Source: Bacillota bacterium
GTDB taxonomy: Bacteria > Bacillota > Clostridia > Christensenellales > Aristaeellaceae
Length of the DNA stretch: 64,000 nt
Assembly: GCA_023444095.1 (NCBI GenBank)
Contig: JAEZRP010000040.1
Coordinates: 124,001 to 188,000, forward strand
Reading direction: 5' to 3'
Positions 40,811 through 49,422 of this stretch are shown in pieces; position 1 is the first letter of the stretch, and every line of letters starts with the position of its first letter. The translations under genes were made by a program, and so were the position numbers. The notes below the pieces were generated by a model. It searched no databases. It was not told where the DNA came from and saw only the letters and a list, made by a program, of their open reading frames with translations.

Positions 40811-41902
40811 ATGTTCGACATGCCATGCTACCGACCGCCCGACTTTTCCGCACCCGACCTGCAAAGCGCGCCCGACGCGCGCCTTGCGCCTGCGCCCATG
40901 GACTTCGTCGCGCCCGAGGGCTACCACGCCACGAGCATCTACCCCGAGTATTTCAAGCTGGGCGGCCGCTGGCTGCTCGCCGAGGAAAGCCGCATGGATT
41001 GCCTCGCGATCGTCGAGGGGGATCAAATATCCGTACGCGAGTTCCGCACCCTCAGGGCGGGCGAGATGGTGGTTCTCGGCCGCACCGAACGCGGCGAGGA
41101 GGGCGTGTACGTTCACATGGACGGCTTCGCGCGCGCATCCGGCGGACCGGACGGCTTTGCCTTCCGCACGGGCCGCTCGCGCGAGACGGCGTATTCGCGC
41201 GACTACGACGCGCTTTACGAGCTTCTCCGATACGAGCGCGAACACGGCAACATCCTGTGGGTGCTCGGCCCCGCCTGCTCCTTCGATTCCGACGCGCGCG
41301 ACGCCATGGCGGGCCTGATCGAGCGCGGCTACGCGCATGCGCTTCAGGCGGGCAACGCGCTCGCGACCCACGACCTCGAGGGCGCGCTTTTCAAGACCGC
41401 GCTGGGGCAGGACATCTACACGCAGGAACTGGTCCCGGGCGGTCATTACCACCACATCGACGTCATCAACAGAGTGCGCGCCTGCGGCTCCATCCCTGCG
41501 TTCGTGGAAAAGTACGGCGTCGACGACGGCATCATGGCGGCGTGCGTGCGAAAAGGCGTGCCCTTTGTGCTGACCGGCTCGATCCGGGACGACGGGCCGT
41601 TGCCGGAAGTCCATGCGGACGTGTACCGGGGGCAGGACGCGATGCGCGCGCTCATCCGCCGCGCGACGACCATCGTGTGCGTCGCGACGCAGCTTCACAC
41701 CATCGCCACCGGGAATATGGCGCCTTCCTTCCGCGTGGGAAACGGCGGGGTGCGCCCGCTCTTCATCTATACGGTCGACATCTCCGAGTTTGCGGTCAAC
41801 AAGCTGCGCGACCGGGGAAGCCTGTCTGTGACGAGCTTCATCGCGAACGCGCAGGACTTTCTGGTGAACGTGTCGCGCGGACTTGAGCGGCTCGGCGGAT
41901 AG
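40811..41902 (+). CDS. LOR/SDH-domain protein, ornithine cyclodeaminase-like
   Basis: A 363-aa protein of the LOR/SDH bifunctional-domain family (TIGR00300 type). Diagnostic blocks: WVLGPACSFDSDARDAM near 151-167, LQAGNALATHDLEGALF near 181-197, GGHYHHIDVINRVRACGSI near 214-232, and VPFVLTGSIRDDGPLPEV near 252-270. Some archaeal and cyanobacterial members convert ornithine to proline; that activity is plausible here. ATG at 40811 with AAAGGAG. No arginine or proline genes flank it. Confidence 0.75.
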   Translation: MFDMPCYRPPDFSAPDLQSAPDARLAPAPMDFVAPEGYHATSIYPEYFKLGGRWLLAEESRMDCLAIVEGDQISVREFRTLRAGEMVVLGRTERGEEGVYVHMDGFARASGGPDGFAFRTGRSRETAYSRDYDALYELLRYEREHGNILWVLGPACSFDSDARDAMAGLIERGYAHALQAGNALATHDLEGALFKTALGQDIYTQELVPGGHYHHIDVINRVRACGSIPAFVEKYGVDDGIMAACVRKGVPFVLTGSIRDDGPLPEVHADVYRGQDAMRALIRRATTIVCVATQLHTIATGNMAPSFRVGNGGVRPLFIYTVDISEFAVNKLRDRGSLSVTSFIANAQDFLVNVSRGLERLGG

Positions 41903-41965
41903 GAAGACGGCGATAAAGAGATCAGGGTGTGCGAAAGGGTCAGGCCCGCGCCCTCCGGACAGGCG

Positions 41966-41988
41966 AAAACCCCCGGTTGGGGGTTTTT
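41966..41988. terminator. Bidirectional terminator between converging genes
   Basis: AAAACCCCC, loop GGTT, GGGGGTTTTTC. Serves the LOR/SDH gene on the right-going strand and the DUF4317 gene, whose stop is at 41991, on the other. Confidence 0.85.
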
Positions 41989-41990
41989 CG

Positions 41991-43103
41991 TCAGATCCGG
42001 ATGCCGACGCCGTTGACCTCGACGCCCTCGTCCGCGCGGATGAGGATGTACTTGATCCCGTCGATGACGCGCGTCTCGACGAGGTCTGCGCGGTCGGGAG
42101 AAACGCGGATCACGACGTCGGGTGTGGTGAGCTCTAGCTTCTTCGTGTCGGCAACCGATCGGACGTTCAGATCGACGCCCCTTCCGAACGTCTCGTCGTA
42201 CTTCTCCTCGAACGCCTGCACGCGCTGCTCGGGAACGCCCTGCTTGCGCAGAAGGTTCTTCACCTCCTGTTTCGAGACGGTCGGCGCCTCGGCCTCCTTA
42301 TCGGCCTTTTTTTCCTCGATCCGCTCGCGCAGCTCGGCGTGCACGGCCGTCACAACGTCGTAGCGCAGATCCTCCGCGAGCGAATCCTCGAGCACGGCTT
42401 CGAACGCTTCCTTCTGCGCGGCGGCGGGCATGGGCATTTCCGCGCCGAACAGCGCCTCGGTCAGCTCCTCGTGGGGTTCGGCGGCGTCGCGGGCATAGTA
42501 GAGGGCGCCATAGATGTTGGCCGCGCGGTCATCGAACGCGGGGAACAGGAAGCCCACCTCCGGCGCAGCGACGATCCAGTCAGGCACGCGGTTGTGGAAC
42601 TCGTTCTCCACAGCGAAGTAGCTGAGCGCGGGCTTTGACTGCCTGACGGGGCAGACGGCGCAGAGGATGTAGTGAAAGACCTCCTCCGACTCCGCGTCCG
42701 CAAACTTGGCGGGCAGATCGAAGGCATCGTGCGCGAGCAAGATGAGGTAGTTCCCCTCGATGGCCAGGGAATCGATCACGCGCTCGTAGAACGCCCCGAT
42801 GGTTGCCTCGTCTCGAAGCTGCGTGTCCCGCAGCGCCATGAGAAGCTTGTGCGTCTCCCCCTCCATGACCTGATCGGGGCGGAACACTACGTCCGTGAGC
42901 GTGCGACCGGGGTCGCCCGAGAGCGCACGCCGGAAGATGGTCATGTACTTTTCAAGCTCCTCTATCGGGATGGAGAGCGCGGGTTCGCACAGCTCGGACA
43001 CGATCTGGCGCTTCTCGTCGACGTAGCAGCCGCGAATGACGGTGATGTTGTTTTTGTCCGGGTTGAACCGGCGGCGGATCTCCGAAATTTCCTTTTTGTT
43101 CAT
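41991..43103 (-). CDS. DUF4317 family protein
   Basis: A 370-aa protein. The start MNKKEISEIRRRFNPDKNN and then RGCYVDEKRQIVS is the hallmark of DUF4317, a family frequent in Clostridia with no established role. The C-terminal quarter has a charged helix (EEKKADKEAEAPTVSKQEV) and KYDETFGRG. No signal or membrane segment. ATG at 43103 with a modest AGGA. It has its own promoter. I know of no function. Confidence 0.85.
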   Translation of the reverse strand: MNKKEISEIRRRFNPDKNNITVIRGCYVDEKRQIVSELCEPALSIPIEELEKYMTIFRRALSGDPGRTLTDVVFRPDQVMEGETHKLLMALRDTQLRDEATIGAFYERVIDSLAIEGNYLILLAHDAFDLPAKFADAESEEVFHYILCAVCPVRQSKPALSYFAVENEFHNRVPDWIVAAPEVGFLFPAFDDRAANIYGALYYARDAAEPHEELTEALFGAEMPMPAAAQKEAFEAVLEDSLAEDLRYDVVTAVHAELRERIEEKKADKEAEAPTVSKQEVKNLLRKQGVPEQRVQAFEEKYDETFGRGVDLNVRSVADTKKLELTTPDVVIRVSPDRADLVETRVIDGIKYILIRADEGVEVNGVGIRI

Positions 43104-43142
43104 GCTTGTCCTCATCTTTGCAGAAATTGGTAGGCCCTGCCC

Positions 43143-43171
43143 ATTATACCAGCAATGTGGGAATCCCGCAA
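43143..43171 (-). promoter_or_regulatory. Promoter of the DUF4317 gene
   Basis: Read leftward: TTGCGG (43166-43171), 17 bases, TATAAT (43143-43148), 40 bases before the start codon. A nrdA promoter on the other strand is not clear; TATAGG at 43200-43205 is a candidate. Confidence 0.55.
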
Positions 43172-43255
43172 ACGCCGTTTCGCGCAGTCCGAATATTGGT
43201 ATAGGTACACATTGGCTTTTCAGAGGCTCCATCAAGCATAAAGGCAGGGTTTCAC

Positions 43256-45775
43256 ATGCTCATCGTCAAGCGCAACGGCGCACAGGAGATATATAACCCC
43301 GGAAAAATCACCTCCGCGATGGCGCGCGCGTTCGCGAGCGTCGGCGAGGCATGCGGCGCGGAGGCGCTCGGCGCGCTGCTTTTGCGCGTGGAGGAAACCG
43401 TGTTCGCTGCGGAAGGACCCGTCACGGTGGAGATGATCCAGGACAATGTGGAGCGCGCTCTCATGGCGGCGGGCCTTTATCCGGTCGCGAAGAGCTACAT
43501 CCTCTACCGCGAGACCCGCGCGAAGCGGCGCGAGGCCGTGCAGGAGATCGCTTCCGCGGTTGGGATCGAGGGACTTTCCGAATGCCTCGCCCGCGCCGCG
43601 AAGGACTACCCGGACGAGGCATACGCCATTTCCCGGCTCGCCGCGAAGTACCTCTCGTTCGAGAAGCGCGACATGGACGCAGAGGAACGACTCTCGGCGC
43701 TCGTCCGGGCGGCTGCGGAGCTCACCACGCAGGAGGCCCCGAAGTGGGAGTTCATCGCCGCACGGCTCCTGTTATTTCGATTCCGGCACGCGCTCGCGGC
43801 GGAGGCCGCCCGGCGCAACATCGGGAGCTTTTACGAGAAGCTCCGGTACCTCACCGACGAGGGCCTCTACGGAGCGTACATCCTCGACCATTATTCGCGG
43901 GCCGAGATCGACGCGTGCGCCGGGTTCATGGACGAAAGGCGCAACGACCTCTTCACCTACGCGGGACTCGACCTCATGCTCGCGCGCTATGTGATCCGAA
44001 CGCGCGGCCACATCCCGCTCGAGACGCCGCAGGAGATGTTTCTGGGGATCGCGCTCCACCTCGCCATGCCGGAGAAGTCGGACCGGCTCGGCTGGGTGAA
44101 AAGGTTTTACGACGCGATGAGCCTTTTTCACATGACCATGGCAACGCCCACCATGTCGAACGCGAGGAAGCCCTTCCATCAGCTTTCGAGCTGCTTTGTG
44201 GACACCGTGCCCGACAGCCTCGAGGGCATCTACCACTCGGTGGACAGCTTCGCGAAGGTCTCGAAGTTCGGCGGCGGCATGGGCATGTACTTCGGGAAGG
44301 TGCGCGCCACCGGCTCCACCATCCGGGGCTTCGAGGGCGCGGCGGGCGGCGTGGTCCGCTGGATCAAGCTCGTCAACGATACCTCCGTCGCCGTCGACCA
44401 GCTCGGCATGCGCCAGGGCGCGGTGGCGGTCTACCTCGACGCGTGGCACAAGGACCTGCCGGAGTTTCTCCAGCTGCGCACCAACAACGGCGACGACCGG
44501 CTGAAGGCGCACGACGTGTTCCCGGCGGTGTGCTATCCGGATCTTTTCTGGAAAATGGCGAAGGAAGACCTGAACCGAAGCTGGTACCTCATGTGCCCGC
44601 ACGAGATATTGACCGTGAAGGGCTATGCGCTCGAGGATTTTTACGGGGACGATTGGGAGAGGCGGTACCTTGAGTGCGTCGCCGACGCGCGCATCCGGAA
44701 GCGCGAGATTTCGATGAAGGAGCTTGTGCGGCTGATCCTGAAATCCGCCGTCGAGACGGGAACGCCCTTCGCCTTCTTCCGCGACACCGTGAACCGCATG
44801 AACCCGAACCCGCAGGCGGGCATGATTTACTGCTCGAACCTGTGCACCGAGATCGCGCAGAACATGAGCGGCGTGGAGCTCGTCTCCCGCGAGGTGAAGA
44901 CGGTGAACGGCGAGACGGTGGTCGTGACGACCACGAAGCCCGGCGACTTCGTCGTCTGCAATCTTGCGTCGCTTTCGCTCGGCACGCTGCCTGTGGAGGA
45001 CGAGGACGCGATGCGCGAGGCCGTGAAGACTGCCGTGCGCGCGCTCGACAACGTGATCGACCTGAACTTCTATCCCGTGGCCTACGCGGGCATCACCAAC
45101 GCGCGCTATCGCGCCATCGGTCTGGGCGTGCACGGCTACCACCATATGCTCGCGAAGCGGGGAATTTCTTGGGAGAAGGAGGAGCACATTGCCTTCGCAG
45201 ACGGGGTATTCGAGCGGATCAATTATCTGGCCGTCGAGGCGTCAAGCGAAATCGCGCGAGAGAAGGGGGCTTACCCCCTCTTCCCGGGCAGCGACTGGCA
45301 GACGGGCGCGTACTTTGAGAAGCGCGGGTATCGATCCGACAAGTGGCGGGCGCTTTCGGAAGAGGTGCGCGAAAACGGGATGCGGAACGCCTACCTCATC
45401 GCCGTCGCCCCGACGAGTTCCACGAGCATTCTCGCGGGCACCACGGCGGGCGTCGATCCGGTGATGCATCGCTTCTTCCTCGAAGAAAAGAAGGGCGCGA
45501 TCCTTCCGCGCGTCGCGCCGGAGCTTTCCATGAAGACCCACTGGTACTACAAGAGCGCGCACATCATCGACCAGACCTGGTCGATCCGCGCGGCGGGCGC
45601 GCGGCAGCGGCACATCGACCAGTCGCAGAGCCTGAATCTGTACATCACGGATGAGTACACCATGCGGCAGGTGCTGGATCTGTACCTCCTCGCCCACGAG
45701 GTGGGCGTTAAGACGATCTACTATGTCCGCAGCAGGGCGCTCGAGGTGGAAGCCTGCGAGAGCTGCGCGAATTAA
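43256..45775 (+). CDS. nrdA: Ribonucleoside-diphosphate reductase alpha subunit, class I
   Basis: Reduces ribonucleotides to deoxyribonucleotides. 839 aa. ATP-cone at residues 1-90 (IVKRNGAQEIYNPGKI), catalytic barrel with FHQLSSCFVDTVPDS near 304-318, NLCTEIAQNMSG near 522, VCNLASLSLGT near 560, and C-terminal YYVRSRALEVEACESCAN carrying the CxxC that restores the active-site disulfide. Class I enzymes need the radical partner NrdB, encoded 143 bases downstream. ATG at 43256. Confidence 0.95.
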   Translation: MLIVKRNGAQEIYNPGKITSAMARAFASVGEACGAEALGALLLRVEETVFAAEGPVTVEMIQDNVERALMAAGLYPVAKSYILYRETRAKRREAVQEIASAVGIEGLSECLARAAKDYPDEAYAISRLAAKYLSFEKRDMDAEERLSALVRAAAELTTQEAPKWEFIAARLLLFRFRHALAAEAARRNIGSFYEKLRYLTDEGLYGAYILDHYSRAEIDACAGFMDERRNDLFTYAGLDLMLARYVIRTRGHIPLETPQEMFLGIALHLAMPEKSDRLGWVKRFYDAMSLFHMTMATPTMSNARKPFHQLSSCFVDTVPDSLEGIYHSVDSFAKVSKFGGGMGMYFGKVRATGSTIRGFEGAAGGVVRWIKLVNDTSVAVDQLGMRQGAVAVYLDAWHKDLPEFLQLRTNNGDDRLKAHDVFPAVCYPDLFWKMAKEDLNRSWYLMCPHEILTVKGYALEDFYGDDWERRYLECVADARIRKREISMKELVRLILKSAVETGTPFAFFRDTVNRMNPNPQAGMIYCSNLCTEIAQNMSGVELVSREVKTVNGETVVVTTTKPGDFVVCNLASLSLGTLPVEDEDAMREAVKTAVRALDNVIDLNFYPVAYAGITNARYRAIGLGVHGYHHMLAKRGISWEKEEHIAFADGVFERINYLAVEASSEIAREKGAYPLFPGSDWQTGAYFEKRGYRSDKWRALSEEVRENGMRNAYLIAVAPTSSTSILAGTTAGVDPVMHRFFLEEKKGAILPRVAPELSMKTHWYYKSAHIIDQTWSIRAAGARQRHIDQSQSLNLYITDEYTMRQVLDLYLLAHEVGVKTIYYVRSRALEVEACESCAN

Positions 45776-45840
45776 TGCAATCCACGACTGCGGTCGCCGA
45801 TTGCGCGGGAAGAACCGAATTTGTCAATTTCGGACGAGAT

Positions 45841-45888
45841 CCGGAGGAATGAATTGTGCTGGCGGGCCTCGGCCCGCCAAACCTCCGG
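45841..45888 (+). promoter_or_regulatory. Nested stem-loop between nrdA and nrdB
   Basis: Outer stem CCGGAGG (45841-45847) with CCTCCGG (45882-45888); inner stem TGGCGGGC-CTCG-GCCCGCCA (45860-45879). It hides a GGAGG-ATG pair that would open a 29-codon reading frame into nrdB. May control the ratio of the two subunits or protect RNA. Confidence 0.4.
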
Positions 45889-45918
45889 GAAAGATCCGTT
45901 TGGAACGGGAGGAACGAC

Positions 45919-46962
45919 ATGGCGATCCTTACGCGTAAGCCCCTTTTCAACCCAGACGGGGAGAGCGACGTCCGGCTGCGCCGGATGATCGGCGGGAACA
46001 CCACGAACCTCAACGACTTCAACAACATGAAGTACGGCTGGGTGAAGGACTGGTACCGGCAGGCGATGAACAACTTCTGGATTCCGGAAGAAATCAACCT
46101 GAATCCGGACATCAAGGATTATCCCCGGCTGGACGGGGCCGAACGAGCCGCCTACGACAAGATATTGAGCTTCCTGGTGTTCCTCGACTCCATCCAGACG
46201 GCGAACCTGCCGAGCGTGGGCGAATACGTCACCGCGAACGAGGTGAATCTGTGTCTGACCATACAGGCGTTTCAGGAGGCCGTGCACAGCCAGAGCTACT
46301 CCTACATGCTCGACACCATCTGCTCCCCCGAGGAGCGCGACGCCATCCTCTACCAGTGGAGGACGGACGAGCATCTGCTGCGCCGCAACACGTTCATCGG
46401 CGAGCAGTACAACGCGTTTCAGATGGACAGGGACGAATTCACTTTCCTGCGCGTACTGGTGGCGAACTACATCCTCGAGGGCGTGTACTTCTACAGCGGC
46501 TTCATGTTCTTCTATAACCTCGGCAGGAACGGCAAGATGCCCGGAAGTGTGCAGGAGATCCGCTACATCAACCGCGACGAAAATACGCACCTCTGGCTCT
46601 TCCGCAATATCATCATCGAACTGCGCAAGGAGAAGCCGGAGCTGTTTGAAGGGGAGAACGCCGCGATTTTGCGCGGCATGATCCTGGAGGGTGTGCGGCA
46701 GGAAATCGCGTGGGGGCAGTACGTGATCGGCGAGGACATACAGGGCCTCAACGGGCGGATGGTGACCGACTACATCAAGTACCTCGGGAACCTGCGCTGT
46801 CAGGGCCTCGGCTTCGAGCCGCTGTTCGAAGGGTACGACAGGGAGCCGGAGTCCATGGCGTGGGTCAGTCAATACGCGAACGCGAACCTCGTCAAGACGG
46901 ACTTCTTCGAGGCCCGGAACACCGCCTATGCCAAGAGCACCGCGCTGGTGGACGACCTGTAA
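45919..46962 (+). CDS. nrdB: Ribonucleoside-diphosphate reductase beta subunit, class Ia type
   Basis: Radical-generating subunit (347 aa). By comparison with E. coli R2 the diiron ligands are D90, E120, H123, E187, E221 and H224, with the radical tyrosine Y127 exactly four residues after H123, all with the E. coli spacing. So it is a tyrosyl-radical class Ia/Ib enzyme and would need oxygen or a flavodoxin partner to activate. ATG at 45919 after GGGAGGAACGAC. No nrdI or nrdH nearby. Confidence 0.93.
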   Translation: MAILTRKPLFNPDGESDVRLRRMIGGNTTNLNDFNNMKYGWVKDWYRQAMNNFWIPEEINLNPDIKDYPRLDGAERAAYDKILSFLVFLDSIQTANLPSVGEYVTANEVNLCLTIQAFQEAVHSQSYSYMLDTICSPEERDAILYQWRTDEHLLRRNTFIGEQYNAFQMDRDEFTFLRVLVANYILEGVYFYSGFMFFYNLGRNGKMPGSVQEIRYINRDENTHLWLFRNIIIELRKEKPELFEGENAAILRGMILEGVRQEIAWGQYVIGEDIQGLNGRMVTDYIKYLGNLRCQGLGFEPLFEGYDREPESMAWVSQYANANLVKTDFFEARNTAYAKSTALVDDL

Positions 46963-47070
46963 GGGCGTCCCCGAGAACGTCGCTCCATGAATCGGGGAAT
47001 TTCACGGAGGCGTCAAGGCAATTGGCGGAGATTTCCGGATGCCCGGATGCGCGCCATTCATAGAACGGAC

Positions 47071-47104
47071 GGGGGTTCCAATGGGAATGGAACTCCTTTT
47101 ATTT
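47071..47104 (+). terminator. Terminator after nrdAB
   Basis: GGxGTTCCA, loop ATGGGAA, TGGAACTCC, then TTTTATTT. Its T-run overlaps the stop of the opposing kinase gene. Confidence 0.7.
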
Positions 47105-48541
47105 GTCGACGGCGCCGGGCAAGAAAAATTCAAACGCCGTCCCCTCCCCCGGCACGCTCGTCACACGGATCTCGATGCCGTGGCGCTCGGCGATTCGCTT
47201 CGCGATGGCGAGGCCCAACCCGGAGCCGGGACTTCCCGCCGCGTTCGAGGCGCGAAAGAAGCGGTCGAAGATGTGCGGAAGTTCGGCGGACGGGATGCCC
47301 GGACCATGGTCGGCGATGGAGATCCTGTCCCGGAGAAGTGTCGCCTCGACGGCGCTCCTCTGCGGCGCGTACTTCACCGCGTTATCGAGAACGATGAGAA
47401 GCATCTGCCGAATCCGCCCATAGTCGCCCGTAATCTCGACTGGGACCTCCCTATGAACGCGCACCTCGATCCCCTTTTGGGCGGCGAGCCCGCGGGCGGC
47501 GCGCGCCGCGTCGTCCAATGCGTTCCCAAGGTCGACTGTCTGCATCTCGATGGGAAAATCAGCGTTTTCGAGCCGGGTAAGGTCCATGAGGTCGTTGACC
47601 AGCCGCTGAAGGGCGATCGTCTCCGCAAGCATCTGGCGGTGGTACTCCTTCACCTGTTCGGGCTCCGCGATCACGCCGTCGCACAGCGCCTCGAGCGAGC
47701 CGCGCAAAACCGTAACCGGCGTGCGCAGTTCGTGCGAGATATTCGCGATGAAGTCCCGCCGCGCCTGCTCGAGCCGTGCGCGCGCGCCCTCCGCCTCCTT
47801 GAGGCGCTCACTCAACGCGTCGATCACGCCGGCAAGCCTGCCAATCTCGTCCGGCTGGTCAATCCCTGTCCTGACGCCGTACGCGCCGCCCGCGAGCCGC
47901 GCCGACACCTCCTCCATGCGTTTCAGCGGCCGCGTGAACCGGACGGCGAGCGCGGCGGAGAGGACGACGGACAGGACGAGCGCTGCCGACAAGCTCACGC
48001 CCATGATCGCGAGCCCCTGCCACATCGCCCGGTCGGTGCCGCTGACCGACTCGTGCAAGAGCAGCGCGCCCGCGATCGCGCCACCGAACGAAACGGGCGT
48101 GCCCACCGTGATCGTCGGTGCGCCGAACAGTCCGCTGAAGCTCTCGCTCACCGTCGTCTCCCCCTCGAACACCCGGGCGACGACGGTCTCCGCGTCCCGC
48201 GGCAAGTCGGAGTACGTAATCTGGCTCGCCATGTGCCCGGCGGAAATGAGGTCGAGGTTCCGGTCGACGATCCACACGTCCGTCATGGCGATCTGGTCGA
48301 GAAACCGGATATAAGCGCCCATACCGTTCATACCGCCCATGCCCATCATGCCGGAACCGCCCGCCGAAAAGTCCGAGAGCGCGGAGGCCATCGCCTCGGC
48401 CCGCGCGACGAGCGCTTCGCGGCTCACGCGCATGGTATTTTCGCGAAACAGAAACGTGAAGACGCCCCCGATGACGAATGCGAACAGCACGAGCGAGATT
48501 CCGAAATAGCGGATGAGCCGCCGTGCGATTTTACTTTTCAT
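47099..48541 (-). CDS. Sensor histidine kinase with Met-rich extracellular segment
   Basis: A 480-aa membrane kinase. Helix 1 at about 12-32; extracytoplasmic domain 33-165; helix 2 at about 172-195; HAMP with FTRPLKRMEEVSARLAGG; HisKA phospho-site SHELRTPV near 267; ATPase N box LLIVLDNAVKYAP, G1 ADHGPGIP and G2 GSGLGLAIAK. The segment GMMGMGGMNGMG at residues 64-75, just outside the membrane, is a Met-Gly patch of the sort that binds Cu(I) or Ag(I). Overlaps the response regulator by 11 bases. Confidence 0.93.
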   Translation of the reverse strand: MKSKIARRLIRYFGISLVLFAFVIGGVFTFLFRENTMRVSREALVARAEAMASALSDFSAGGSGMMGMGGMNGMGAYIRFLDQIAMTDVWIVDRNLDLISAGHMASQITYSDLPRDAETVVARVFEGETTVSESFSGLFGAPTITVGTPVSFGGAIAGALLLHESVSGTDRAMWQGLAIMGVSLSAALVLSVVLSAALAVRFTRPLKRMEEVSARLAGGAYGVRTGIDQPDEIGRLAGVIDALSERLKEAEGARARLEQARRDFIANISHELRTPVTVLRGSLEALCDGVIAEPEQVKEYHRQMLAETIALQRLVNDLMDLTRLENADFPIEMQTVDLGNALDDAARAARGLAAQKGIEVRVHREVPVEITGDYGRIRQMLLIVLDNAVKYAPQRSAVEATLLRDRISIADHGPGIPSAELPHIFDRFFRASNAAGSPGSGLGLAIAKRIAERHGIEIRVTSVPGEGTAFEFFLPGAVDK

Positions 48542-49220
48542 GCGCCGTCCCCTCGAATTTGTAGCCGACACCCCATACGGTCCTGACCTCCCAGCCCGGG
48601 TGGTCGACCCGATCCAGCTTGGCGCGGAGCCTTCTGATGTGCGAATCCACGGTGCGGCTGTCGCCGAAAAAATCGTAGCCCCAGACGGAATTGAGCAGGT
48701 TGTCCCGCGTAAATACCTTCTGACGGTTGGAAGCGAGCGCCCAGAGTATCTCGATCTCCCTCTTCGTGAGCGGCACGAGGACGCCGCCGACGGTCACGGA
48801 ATAATCCTCCATATCGATCGCGAGATCTTCGTAGACAATTCTCTTTTTGCCGTCCGCGCTCTCCACGCGACGCATGATCGCGCGCACCCGCGCCATGACC
48901 TCGCCGGGCGAGAAGGGCTTCACGATGTAGTCGTCCGCGCCGATATCCAGACCCATGATGCGTTCGAAGTCCTCGCTCCGCGCGGTGATCATGATGACGG
49001 GCACGGCGGAGGTCTTGCGGATTTCACGGCAGACCTCGAAGCCGTCGATGGCGGGCATCATCACGTCCAAAAGCACGATATCGGGCTGGTTCGCGTAAAA
49101 AAGGTCGAGCGCCGCCCGGCCGTCGCCCGCGACGAGCGTGCGATAACCCTCCTTGGCGGCGTATTGTTCGAGCACCGACGTGATCTGCCTGTGGTCGTCG
49201 GCAATCAGCATGAGAGCCAT
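48531..49220 (-). CDS. OmpR-family response regulator
   Basis: A 229-aa regulator: receiver with DD at 8-9 (IADDHR), phospho-Asp in IVLLDVMMPAIDG near 52, KPFS near 100, then a winged helix with LTKREIEILWALASN and SRTVDSHIRRLRAKLD near 185. Partner of the kinase that follows. ATG at 49220 with GGGAGGGGG. Divergent from the ferritin-like gene, its likely target; GTCAC-type half sites recur at about 49296, 49325 and 49357 in between. Confidence 0.94.
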   Translation of the reverse strand: MALMLIADDHRQITSVLEQYAAKEGYRTLVAGDGRAALDLFYANQPDIVLLDVMMPAIDGFEVCREIRKTSAVPVIMITARSEDFERIMGLDIGADDYIVKPFSPGEVMARVRAIMRRVESADGKKRIVYEDLAIDMEDYSVTVGGVLVPLTKREIEILWALASNRQKVFTRDNLLNSVWGYDFFGDSRTVDSHIRRLRAKLDRVDHPGWEVRTVWGVGYKFEGTAHEK

Positions 49221-49422
49221 GCCCGTTCCCCCTCCCGTTTTCCATTATTATAACACGCTGCGGGAAAAGTGTACCCGAAATGGATGACAAAAGCGTGACG
49301 AGGCGGCGGATCGCTTCGCGGCGCGTCACCAATATAGAAGATTCATTGCACGGATTCGTCACATCTTTTTCCTATCATACGGCCAAGGCAATCAGCCGAA
49401 TCAAAAAAGGGAGGATCAGAAA

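Noticed and set aside
38302..40821. 839-codon open frame antisense to feoB, and similar long antisense frames (737-1897, 20892-22085, 23685-25895, 43772-45187)
   Set aside because: These are mirror frames of GC-rich coding DNA: their proteins are strings of Arg, His, Glu and Asp with no domain, and the opposite strand holds well-recognised genes.
45850..45939. 29-codon leader peptide upstream of nrdB
   Set aside because: GGAGG is only one or two bases from its ATG, the frame overlaps nrdB, and the sequence is dominated by the hairpin.
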